A stretch of 64,000 nucleotides of DNA from Flavobacteriaceae bacterium. GTDB taxonomy: Bacteria > Bacteroidota > Bacteroidia > Flavobacteriales > Flavobacteriaceae. Below, piece by piece: positions 19,001 through 26,113 of this stretch. The position numbers and the translations under genes are program-made. The stretch covers positions 20,018-84,017 of the forward strand of contig PBNP01000024.1 in the NCBI GenBank assembly GCA_002723295.1, in the 5' to 3' direction. Position 1 is the first letter of the stretch; each line of letters opens with the position of its first letter. The notes below the pieces were generated by a model. That model was given only the letters and a program-made list of their open reading frames with translations, ran no database searches and had not been told where the DNA came from.

Positions 19001-20442
19001 CCTTCCTGAACAGATGAAATATCTCTAATTTCATCTGTTAAGATTCCACCGTTATTAATATTTTGAGGATTTAAATTATTTGATTCATTGTCAGGTAAAA
19101 TTCCAGAAGAACTTGGAGTGAAAAAATTTTCGAGCTCATTCCCTAACTTTGTGTTTTCTGGTATAGCCTCCCCCAAATCTTGAAAAGCAATAATATTCCT
19201 AATATTTTGAATCTGAGATCCTCTGTTAGTAACCCAGACTTCAATTCTATTAATTTGAACATTAGAATTTATGTATGGAAAAGATTGAAGTGCATTATCA
19301 TATTGATCTCTAAAAAATTGACTCAAAAAATAGTGCCTATCTTCCTCATAGTCTAAGGCAAAAACTTCAAAATTTTGAATTTTCCCCCCACCCTGGGTTA
19401 CTATTTGCTGTGACTGAGATCGTTGTTCTGAAAACACACCAGTTACTTTTGTCTTTCCAAACTTCAAATCAGTTCGAACTCCAAATAAACTCTGTGCGCC
19501 CTGAATTAAATTACTATTTAAAGGCATACTTATATTACCTATATCAATATTTTGTAGTATTCCATCTTCAGTTACTTTTCCATCTAAAAAGTCAGCAACA
19601 TCATTACCCAATGCATTAGGATTATCTGAATATGTTTGACCTCTATTTCTAAGTTCTTGAATTTTTTGTTTAGCATCATCAATCTGCATTTTAGCTCCTA
19701 CAACTTGTTCTTCTAGATCTCCAAGACGATTTATTAATGAGTTTTGATTCCCTCTATTAATTTGTTCCGTAAATCTATATGCCTCTTCAATCTTTGGAGG
19801 ATTAAACTGAATTTTAATTAAGTTTTGAAAATCAAATGTTGATTCAGTATCATAATTTGCAGTCAATAGTAATCGTTCTCCAATTTCTCCTAAAAGACTT
19901 AAACTTATCCTTTGATCAAAATCAAATCCAAAATTACTTCTATTTTGAGGAGAAGCAGCAGGATTATCATTTTTTTGATATCTAACTCCTAAATCTATCC
20001 CTACAGAACCCTGGGGTTGAATATTTACAATATCACTTCCAAAAATAGACTGAAAATATTTGTTGTTAATATAAAGTTCCGGAAGAAGATTTTTTTGAGA
20101 TTCTTCTAATTCAGATAAACCTCCAACTCCACTTATCGATAATATCTTCTGTTTAAAATATTCCTTTAAACTTTCTGATAATAACCATTCTTCATACTCC
20201 TTAGGTGATAAAACTAAAGGAATGTCAATAGGATATTCTCCTATGGTTTCAGATAAATAATATTTATCGGTAATATAATCATAGGAGTACATTTTTTTAA
20301 TTATAGAAGAAATAGGAAGACTTAGTTTACCCAAATCTTGATTTGAAGATTCTTTATCTATTTGACCATAAGAATTCATACCCATTAATATTAGAAATAT
20401 AAGGGTATACCTAATAAAATTACTAAACAAACGTGTATTCAA
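13063..20442 (-). CDS. sprA: SprA, type IX secretion translocon / gliding motility protein
   Basis: Giant outer-membrane beta-barrel that forms the type IX secretion system translocon and is needed for gliding and protein secretion in Flavobacterium. At 2459 aa it is the usual size for SprA. It has a signal peptide (NFIRYTLIFLILMGMNSYGQ), an N-terminal region with SIGIDLG-type repeats (SVGIDLGVRYQKND near 145), many WFNELRISG-like strands (DVWFNELRISGIE segment near 1550) and a C-terminal outer-membrane strand ending TIRSGITIRYNFG. The start is TTG at 20442, two codons after the ruvA stop and in the same frame; choosing it keeps the positive n-region of the signal peptide. Substrates would carry type IX C-terminal signals, none of which I identified here. 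Confidence 0.95.
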   Translation of the reverse strand: MNTRLFSNFIRYTLIFLILMGMNSYGQIDKESSNQDLGKLSLPISSIIKKMYSYDYITDKYYLSETIGEYPIDIPLVLSPKEYEEWLLSESLKEYFKQKILSISGVGGLSELEESQKNLLPELYINNKYFQSIFGSDIVNIQPQGSVGIDLGVRYQKNDNPAASPQNRSNFGFDFDQRISLSLLGEIGERLLLTANYDTESTFDFQNLIKIQFNPPKIEEAYRFTEQINRGNQNSLINRLGDLEEQVVGAKMQIDDAKQKIQELRNRGQTYSDNPNALGNDVADFLDGKVTEDGILQNIDIGNISMPLNSNLIQGAQSLFGVRTDLKFGKTKVTGVFSEQRSQSQQIVTQGGGKIQNFEVFALDYEEDRHYFLSQFFRDQYDNALQSFPYINSNVQINRIEVWVTNRGSQIQNIRNIIAFQDLGEAIPENTKLGNELENFFTPSSSGILPDNESNNLNPQNINNGGILTDEIRDISSVQEGFGNQQAFFKEGIDYAVLESARKLNSNEYNFHPQLGYISLNQRLSNDEVLAVAFQYTYNGKVYQVGEFANGSLPGTTLSSSENSESNIQNNSLVTKLLKSNLTDVTQPVWDLMMKNIYNTGAFNLEEEDFRLNILYTDPSPINYLNPIDESIWPESIDNQTLIRTFGLDKLNIYKDPVPDGDGFFDYIPGITIEPNSGRIIFPKVEPFGEFLFKLFISNSLEDYEQEQTFNENQKKYVFKEMYSLTKAAAFEYSEKNKFQLKGRYTSSESDGISVGAFNIPRGSVVVNAGGRILSEGIDYTVNYEIGRVNILDPSLKASNVPISISVENNSFFNQQNRRFAGINIDHQISENVAVGGTLMNLSERPLTQKANYGTEPVNNTMIGFNTNFSTEMPFINRLINKIPALQSDIPSILSFRGEVASLISGNPRNTKLDGETNVYIDDFEGAQTNIDIKGFNSWRLGSVPFKNYKGSEKINNDISAGFGRAKLAWYSIDPVFYTESRPGGINNNDISLNKTRRIFINEIFPEQDLVQGTTTVQSTFDLAYYPDEKGPYNNSSNQEFNLDLKQNWASITRPLSSTNFEQSNVEFIEFWLLDTFSEIESNTGQLGQLVFHLGNISEDILKDGRKQYENGLPGSNDGNLIHNTSWGQVPAVQSLLYAFNTIEQDRVLQDVGLDGLNDIEERNIYTNGPLEDPAGDNYQFFVSAEGNILDRYKNYNGTEGNSPIAFSNTERGNTTEPDTEDINRDQSMNTIDSYFEYRVPISSSMTVGNHPFITDVRENVKINLPNGKDLTTRWIQFKIPIRKEYYQSSSFSDYFEAVNNIQDLRSMRFMRMVLSGFDQPVVFRFGTLDLVRGDWRRFNKSLNEKIVDNNNTRVDISTVNILENENRIPINYVLPPSIQREQINNNNTIIRQNEQSLSFRVFDLQPMDYRGIFKNIELDMRQYEKIRMFLHAESIPGEPKLPGEGSSESFDNRIVAFIRLGTDYKDNYYQIEIPLKPTEYNSETSNKFSPEAVWIPESNSIEVSLNLLAKLKAKSLQYNNFGDAIYFDENLNRIEEFKPISQLPGIKKYKFVVKGNPSLGTIRNIMIGVKNPSENLSETLSGEVWFNELRISGIESQGGWAATGSMDLNITDLGSFSANGKFSTIGFGNIDQSPNQSNREAISQFDLVSEFNLGKVLPKKWGIILPLNIGLGETNITPEYDPFYQDILLKDRLDTSTRSSQRDSIKSQAIDYTKRKSISLIGVRKISFNENKKRIYSPENFDFSYAYNEMLHHDYEIEDQKHLDLLLAVNYSYSFSSFEIKPFSKIKKLNQKNYWQWLKELNFSPIPSSLSITTNINRSFRTQRFREIYTEGIDAINQLSLPNLEQRNFLFDWNYRINHNLTKSLRISFNAYNNRIIRNFDPSASNKIKNAIWDNIWDVGEANNYNQSISANYKLPFRFIPFLSFLDANYNYTGDFSWQRGPEGQAEVMSEDGSKLGIVNTVQNANTKTFSGAISFQKLYSTLGLNDNKKPIQGNNIVKDKKKESRKQKNKKRIKRIVDLLNTIKRLQFNYSENNGTVLPGFLPSLGFFGTNRPSTAFTFGSQADIRYESAKKGWITSFTNFNQTFNQIHNYSLNISTQWSPFKDLVVDLNIDRNYSENKSENFRLENSDYIPLNPNIYGNFGTSTILIKTAFDKLEDVNNPIFEKFRNNRIIISNRLVEINSVTNNEVDSDGFPYGFGKNHQLVLIGAFISAYSGIDPNKIDLNPINRKPLPNWNLKYTGLSNLSSFKKVFERFTLSHAYRASFTLNNFQSNLDFDPILPQKLDGAGNIITEKIYSNINLVEQFNPLIRLDLEFKNSFRFLAEFKKDRALSLSLDNSLLTESSGNEFILGLGYRVKDVRMVTRIGGKRSSLSGDLNIKADVSYRKNLTVLRNLEYNNNQVTAGQTQLSIKFSSDYSLSRNLTALLFYDHNFSEFVISTAFPQTTIRSGITIRYNFGN

Positions 20443-20448
20443 ACGCGT

Positions 20449-21030
20449 TTATAATTTATTCAAGGCCAGCTTAATTAATTCTTCTATTGAAGTCTCAGAA
20501 TGACTTTGAATTAGGTTATCAATAACTTTTTCAGAATTTCTTCGATTGTATCCAAGAACCTCTAAAGCTGATAACGTTTCTTCTTTAGTTGTATTGTTTG
20601 ATTTTTGATGAATTTGTTCAATTCCATAAAGGTTATTTACCTTGTCTTTTAATTCAATTATTAAACGTTGTGAAGTTTTTAACCCAATCCCTTTGACTCC
20701 TTTAATCCTATTAAAATCTTCATCTAATATTGCTCTCTTAACTTCTTCTGGAGTTAAAGAAGAAAGCATTGTTCTTGCTATACTAGTGCCTATGCCAGAT
20801 ACACTAATTAATAATCTAAAAACTGATCGTTCTAATTCAGTTGCAAAACCAAATAAAACATGGGCATCTTCACGAATTTGCAAATGAGTAAATAATTTAA
20901 TTTTTTCTTCATCCTTAATTTGGCCAAAAGTATATAATGAAATGTTAACCTCATAGCCAACTCCTTGACAATCTATCACCAAATGAGTTGGGGTTTTTTC
21001 AACCAAAGCTCCTTTTAATTGAGTTATCAT
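20449..21030 (-). CDS. ruvA: Holliday junction branch migration protein RuvA
   Basis: DNA-binding subunit of the RuvAB branch migration complex; it binds four-way junctions as a tetramer and loads RuvB (encoded apart at 42226). The 193-aa product has the OB fold (GYEVNISLYTF, HLQIREDAHVLFGF), paired helix-hairpin-helix motifs (LISVSGIGTSIARTML and IKGVKGIGLKTSQRLI) and a C-terminal UBA-like domain III (about 150-193) that contacts RuvB. The ATG overlaps the maeB stop as TAATG, so the two are translationally coupled. Its own stop is followed by two codons and then the sprA start in the same frame. Confidence 0.97.
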   Translation of the reverse strand: MITQLKGALVEKTPTHLVIDCQGVGYEVNISLYTFGQIKDEEKIKLFTHLQIREDAHVLFGFATELERSVFRLLISVSGIGTSIARTMLSSLTPEEVKRAILDEDFNRIKGVKGIGLKTSQRLIIELKDKVNNLYGIEQIHQKSNNTTKEETLSALEVLGYNRRNSEKVIDNLIQSHSETSIEELIKLALNKL

Positions 21031-23300
21031 TATTTTTTTCTTTTTTGTTGAGCATCAACAGCTGCAACAGCAGCCATATTAACTATTTCCTGAACTGAGG
21101 CGCCTAATTGTAATATATGAACTGGAGCACTCAATCCCATTAAAATGGGGCCTATTGATAAAACACTGTTTAATTCTTTCATTAATTTATAGGTGATATT
21201 CGCAGAATCGAGATTGGGAAAAATTAATGTATTTACATTTTTATTAGATAATCTAGAAAAAGGAAACCGAGTTTTTAATAATTTCTTATTTAAAGCAAAA
21301 TCAGATTGCACAGGTCCATCTACATCTATTTCAGGGTAATGGCGATGGAGTATATTAATTGCATCTGTTATTTTTTTTGCCTCAATAAATTCTGATGATC
21401 CATAATTTGAATAGGATAATAAAGCTAGAACTGGATTTAAACCAAACATTTTTACTGTTTGAGAAGTCATTTGAGCAATAATGGCAAGTTCTTTAGCAGT
21501 AGGATTTACATTAATTGATGTATCTGATAAAAATATAGGTCCTCTTTGAGTAATCATTAAGTTTGTTGCTGCTACTCGGCTTACTCCTTTTTCAGGTCCA
21601 ATTACTTCTAAAATTGGCTTTATAACCGCAGGATAATTTCTTGAATAGCCCGAAATTAAAGCATCAGCATCTCCGTTTTTTATCATCATGGCTCCAAAGT
21701 AATTTCTTTCTCTTAACAATCTTTCAGTATCATATAGGGTCTTTCCTTTTCTTTTTTGACTTTTCCAAAAAGCTTCAGCGTATTTTTTTCTGATTTTACT
21801 TTGATTAATAGATTTAGGATCAATTATCTTAAGTTGTTCATCAAAATCTATGGTCTTCATCAAATCTTTAATAACAGGTTCATGACCAAGTAAAACTGGT
21901 ATTGCAATCTTTTCTTCAAAAACAATTTGTGCAGCCTTGAGTACATCAAGATGATCTGCTTCGGCAAAAACTAAATGCTTAATTGAACGCTTAGCTCTAT
22001 TATGTAATAATCTAACAATTTTTTGGTCATTCCCAAGTCTTGAAGCCAACTCTTCTTTATAATTTTTCCAATCTTCTATGGGTTCTTTAGCAACTCCAGA
22101 TTCCATTGCAGCTTTAGCAACTGCAGGAGGAATTTCAGAAATTAATCTTGGATCAAAAGGCTTAGGTATAATGTAATCCTTCCCAAATGAAAGTCTAGTC
22201 TCATCATAAGCGATATTAACTTGTTCAGGAACTGGTTGTTTTGCTAAATCAGCTAAAGCTTTAACTGCTGCCATTTTCATCTCTTCATTAATTTTTGTTG
22301 CACGCACATCTAAAGCTCCTCTAAATATAAACGGAAAACCCAGAACGTTATTTACCTGATTAGGATGATCTGAACGACCAGTTGCCATTATAATATCTTC
22401 TCTAACTGAACATGCAAGATCATATTTTATTTCTGGATCAGGATTAGCCATTGCAAAAACAATAGGATTGTTAGCCATACTTTTTAGCATTTTTTTAGTT
22501 AAAATATTACCTTGTGAAAGACCAATAAAAACATCTGCATTTACTATAGCATCCTCTAAAGTGTTATAATCTAAATCAGTACAGAATTCAGATTTTTCTT
22601 TACTTAATTTTTTTCTGTTATTTTTAATGACACCCTTACTGTCAATCATTATAATATTCTTCCTTTTTGCTCCAAAAGACTTATAAAGTCGAGCACATGA
22701 AATTGCAGCTGCACCAGCACCAGAAATAACAATTATAACATTTTGTATTTTTTTTTCTGCTAATTCTAAAGCATTAATTAGTGCTGCTGAAGAAATAATC
22801 GCAGTCCCATGTTGGTCATCATGCATAACTGGAATTTTAACTTCCTTTTTTAATCTCCTTTCTATTTCAAATGCTTCAGGCGCTTTAATATCTTCCAAAT
22901 TTATACCTCCAAAAGTTGGGGAAATTGCTTTAACTGCTGAAACAAATGATTCAATATCAGTTGCATCAACTTCTATATCAAAAACATCAATGTCTGCAAA
23001 AATTTTGAAAAGAAGTCCTTTTCCTTCCATAACTGGTTTTGAAGCTTCAGGGCCAATATCACCCAATCCAAGAACAGCAGATCCATTTGAAATTACAGCA
23101 ACTAAATTCCCTTTATTTGTGTATTTATAAACATTGTCAATTTCCTTCTCAATTTCTTGACAAGGGATTGCAACTCCCGGAGAATAGGCTAGAGCTAGAT
23201 CTCTTTGAGTATTATAAGCTTTTGTTGGCACTGTGGCAATTTTGCCAGGTTTTGGCTTAGCATGATAAATTAAAGCTGCACGACGATCCTTTTGAGACAT
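21030..23300 (-). CDS. maeB: NADP-dependent malic enzyme with phosphotransacetylase-like domain
   Basis: Oxidative decarboxylation of malate to pyruvate with NADP reduction, cytoplasmic, giving pyruvate and NADPH. The 756-aa product joins a malic enzyme half (about 1-420: LAYSPGVAIPC, ISNGSAVLGLGDIGPEASKP, MHDDQHGTAIISSAALINAL, NAD-binding ISGAGAAAISCARLY) to a phosphotransacetylase-like half (about 425-756: LVFAEADHLDVLKAA, FGAMMIKNGDADALISG, FLSDTSINVNPTAKELA). This two-domain form is MaeB; the C-terminal domain is regulatory, not an active Pta. The gene overlaps ruvA by 1 nt. A -7-like TACATTTG (23316-23323) lies 15 nt before the ATG, suggesting a promoter there. Confidence 0.97.
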   Translation of the reverse strand: MSQKDRRAALIYHAKPKPGKIATVPTKAYNTQRDLALAYSPGVAIPCQEIEKEIDNVYKYTNKGNLVAVISNGSAVLGLGDIGPEASKPVMEGKGLLFKIFADIDVFDIEVDATDIESFVSAVKAISPTFGGINLEDIKAPEAFEIERRLKKEVKIPVMHDDQHGTAIISSAALINALELAEKKIQNVIIVISGAGAAAISCARLYKSFGAKRKNIIMIDSKGVIKNNRKKLSKEKSEFCTDLDYNTLEDAIVNADVFIGLSQGNILTKKMLKSMANNPIVFAMANPDPEIKYDLACSVREDIIMATGRSDHPNQVNNVLGFPFIFRGALDVRATKINEEMKMAAVKALADLAKQPVPEQVNIAYDETRLSFGKDYIIPKPFDPRLISEIPPAVAKAAMESGVAKEPIEDWKNYKEELASRLGNDQKIVRLLHNRAKRSIKHLVFAEADHLDVLKAAQIVFEEKIAIPVLLGHEPVIKDLMKTIDFDEQLKIIDPKSINQSKIRKKYAEAFWKSQKRKGKTLYDTERLLRERNYFGAMMIKNGDADALISGYSRNYPAVIKPILEVIGPEKGVSRVAATNLMITQRGPIFLSDTSINVNPTAKELAIIAQMTSQTVKMFGLNPVLALLSYSNYGSSEFIEAKKITDAINILHRHYPEIDVDGPVQSDFALNKKLLKTRFPFSRLSNKNVNTLIFPNLDSANITYKLMKELNSVLSIGPILMGLSAPVHILQLGASVQEIVNMAAVAAVDAQQKRKK

Positions 23301-23392
23301 GTTTAAGGTTTATAACAAATGTAATATAAAAGCAGTGAATCCTAATTTTAATGAATAAAATCTTATATGTAAGGTCTTTCTTATATTTTCCC

Positions 23393-24736
23393 CTACCTAT
23401 TTTGACTTACAAATAATGAAAAAATACCCCCGGTAATTAATAGTACTCCTGCTAACCTTATAATATTAATCGGGTTTTGACCTAGGAGGTCATAGACAAA
23501 AAACTGAACACTAAAAATTTGAATAATCATTGGGATTACAATAAACATATTAAAAATACCCATATAAACCCCTGTTTTGTCTTTAGGTATGGATTCAGCT
23601 AACATTTGATATGGCATTGCCATCATACTTGCCCATGTTATTCCCATTCCAAAAGAAAACAAATAAATCTCTTCAATTCTAAAATTCCCTAAAGAAAACA
23701 AAATATCATTATAATTTAAATATGGCATAATTAATAAACTTATACCTCCAATTAATAAACTAATAAAGTGCAAATACTTTGGTCCAAATTTTCTTGCAAT
23801 AGGAATTAAAGCAAACGCTATTGAAAAACAAATTATATTATAAGTTCCATTAATATTGCCCGTTAAAAGTTGAGCTTGATTAAAAAAGGTAGAGCTTTCA
23901 TCAAGAGTATTAAAAAGTGATAAAGATAAAGCAGAGGTTAAGTACTGCCAATAACAAAACATTGCAAACCATGGAAAGAACATAACAGGAATAAGCTGAA
24001 TCATAGGCTTAGGCATTTTCTTAATTGCATGGACTATTTCATTAGTTATTCTTTTAATTAAACTCCCTTTGGATTTTTGTAATTTGATTTGAGCAATTTC
24101 TTCTTCTGTTGGGGGATATTCAGAAGTTGTAAGAACCGTAATTAATATTGTAATAATTGATGCCGCCGCACCAATACTAAAAGCCCAATATGTATAAACA
24201 GGTATACCATTTTCCATCTTATCTGTTAAAGCTAATATTCCAAAAGCAACCAAAATGGCAGGGGTGAAATTTGCCAATGTAGTTCCTAATCCAGTAAAGA
24301 AACTTTGCATTAAAAACCCTAATGAATATTGTTTTTCATTTAATTTATCAGAAATAAATGCACGATAAGGCTCTAGGGCAATATTGTTCGCTGCATCTAA
24401 AATCCAAAGTAACCCTGCTGCCATCCATATTGAACTTGAATAAGGCATTGCAATAAGTGCTATACTTGCAATTATTGCACCTATTAAAAAGAATGGTTTT
24501 CTCCTTCCAAATTTTGGATGCCAAGTTCCATCAGAGATTGCGCCAACAATTGGTTGAACTATAAGTCCAGTAACCGGTCCTGCTAACCAAAGAATTGGGA
24601 GTTCTCCTTCAGATGCGCCAAGGTATCTGTATATAGCACTCATATTACTTTGTTGCAATCCAAAACTAAACTGGACCCCAAAGAATCCAAAATTCATTGT
24701 AAGAATTTGCCAAAAATTTAACCGCTTTTTTACCAT
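23393..24736 (-). CDS. MFS transporter of the GPH/SLC45 sugar-permease type
   Basis: Twelve-helix inner-membrane transporter, 447 aa, probably a proton- or sodium-coupled sugar carrier. It opens MVKKRLNFWQILTMNFGFFGVQFSFGLQQ and has the loop 2-3 motif GRRKPFFLIGA and LDAANNIALEPYRAFI, which resemble the SLC45/sucrose-maltose permease group found in Bacteroidota glycan loci. The second half carries the matching loop with FGMGITWASMMAMPYQ. It starts 9 nt after the haloperoxidase-like gene, so it belongs to that operon. The substrate is inferred as a sugar or related small product released or imported by the SusCD/FG-GAP system; this is not proven by sequence. Confidence 0.85.
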   Translation of the reverse strand: MVKKRLNFWQILTMNFGFFGVQFSFGLQQSNMSAIYRYLGASEGELPILWLAGPVTGLIVQPIVGAISDGTWHPKFGRRKPFFLIGAIIASIALIAMPYSSSIWMAAGLLWILDAANNIALEPYRAFISDKLNEKQYSLGFLMQSFFTGLGTTLANFTPAILVAFGILALTDKMENGIPVYTYWAFSIGAAASIITILITVLTTSEYPPTEEEIAQIKLQKSKGSLIKRITNEIVHAIKKMPKPMIQLIPVMFFPWFAMFCYWQYLTSALSLSLFNTLDESSTFFNQAQLLTGNINGTYNIICFSIAFALIPIARKFGPKYLHFISLLIGGISLLIMPYLNYNDILFSLGNFRIEEIYLFSFGMGITWASMMAMPYQMLAESIPKDKTGVYMGIFNMFIVIPMIIQIFSVQFFVYDLLGQNPINIIRLAGVLLITGGIFSLFVSQNR

Positions 24737-24745
24737 TATTAAAGC

Positions 24746-26107
24746 CTATTTATTAGATGAAATGGCAAGTTCTGATTTATTTGATTTTGTAGATATTTTA
24801 TTAACAATATATTTGCCAATTTTATCTCCCTGTAAAACTCCCTCTTCAATTGCCATCATGTAATGAATTCCTCCATACAATCTAGAAATAGCTGCTTCTT
24901 CTGAAGCTCCAATAAAAGAATCAAATTTACGGTCAGAAAGTCCATATTTTCTTTCTGTTGTATCAATAAAAGCAAATTTTTCACCATAAATTGAAGTCAA
25001 GGTTATTGCTGCTGCTCTTGAAATTACAGAATGTCCACTTGTATATTCGGGAAATGGTGGTGTTTGAAGTTTTGGGAGCCATTCTTCATCATAGTATTTA
25101 TTTATAATGGTTTCAGGTCTAACAACTATTGTCTTCCATTTTTCATCCCAACAGCTAATAAAAGCATCAAAAAGGGCAATTGATACATTAGCATATGCGT
25201 TTATTGTCATTGCAAAATCACTTTTTGTCTGCCGTGTTGCAACACCAGTTATTCCAATCCAATGACCTCCAGGAGTTATTTTTTTTGTAGCAAACATTGC
25301 ATGTCCTCTATGATGAGTTACATAGGGATTGCAATCCCAAAATTTTGCCATTTCTAATTGTTCATCAGTAAGTGAGTTCCCATATTGATAAACTTCCTTA
25401 AGTTGCATCTGAAATGGACTTCCTTCTTTTAAATTAAATTCTAAAGGGGGTTTAGCAGGAAACATATCTGCAGACTCTAAAACAAGAGTTCTTATTTTGT
25501 TCCAATGTGGCTCAATACCATCCATATAATCAGGAGGAGTTGGTTTCCAATATTTTTCTGGCTCTAAAATTGTGTACTTAGGAAAAGTACGTGTTTGGTC
25601 ATAATTATCATTTTTTGCCCATTCAATAATATGATTTGCTACAGTCTTTGCATATTGTCTTGAAGCCTTTCTAACTTTAGATGGAACATTAAAATTATCT
25701 AACTTTTCTTCAAAGTAAGCTTCAAATTCATCATACTTGTCTTCAGAAAAAATCAAAGTGCGTCCAACTATATTAAAAGAATAAATTGCAGCTAAGTTTA
25801 AATTAATATTTTCATTATAAGGTTTTTTTATTTGATTAAGATCCTTTAATTGACCACTTAATGACAAATATTCTAAAGGGTCTGAAAAACGAATTATTTC
25901 GTATGCAGCAATGGAGGGATAAACATAAACCCTAGAGGCTACAGGTGGAGAAAAAATGTCATATACAACTATATCTGTTAAATTTTGCATTGACATTTGG
26001 AAAAGCTCAGGATTTTCAATTTTTTCAATATAATCATCATTTACAGAACATCCAATACAAATTAAAAATGGGAAGAAAAAAAATTTTAAAAGTGTATTCT
26101 TTTTCAT
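24746..26107 (-). CDS. Vanadium-dependent haloperoxidase / PAP2-superfamily lipoprotein
   Basis: The 453-aa product is a predicted lipoprotein (signal ending LICIGC, C20) with the active-site pattern shared by vanadium haloperoxidases and PAP2 phosphatases: KWKTIVVRP (KxxxxxxRP), YTSGHS (the P/TSGH motif) and SRLYGGIH (SRxxxxxH). The spacing (about 330, 355 and 420) and the roughly 400-residue helical domain match the bacterial vanadium-dependent haloperoxidase family more than short PAP2 phosphatases. Whether it oxidises halides, hydrolyses phosphate, or neither is not decidable here. It lies 6 nt downstream of the FG-GAP gene and 9 nt upstream of the MFS gene. Likely outer-membrane or periplasm-facing. 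Confidence 0.87.
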   Translation of the reverse strand: MKKNTLLKFFFFPFLICIGCSVNDDYIEKIENPELFQMSMQNLTDIVVYDIFSPPVASRVYVYPSIAAYEIIRFSDPLEYLSLSGQLKDLNQIKKPYNENINLNLAAIYSFNIVGRTLIFSEDKYDEFEAYFEEKLDNFNVPSKVRKASRQYAKTVANHIIEWAKNDNYDQTRTFPKYTILEPEKYWKPTPPDYMDGIEPHWNKIRTLVLESADMFPAKPPLEFNLKEGSPFQMQLKEVYQYGNSLTDEQLEMAKFWDCNPYVTHHRGHAMFATKKITPGGHWIGITGVATRQTKSDFAMTINAYANVSIALFDAFISCWDEKWKTIVVRPETIINKYYDEEWLPKLQTPPFPEYTSGHSVISRAAAITLTSIYGEKFAFIDTTERKYGLSDRKFDSFIGASEEAAISRLYGGIHYMMAIEEGVLQGDKIGKYIVNKISTKSNKSELAISSNK

Positions 26108-26113
26108 TATTAA

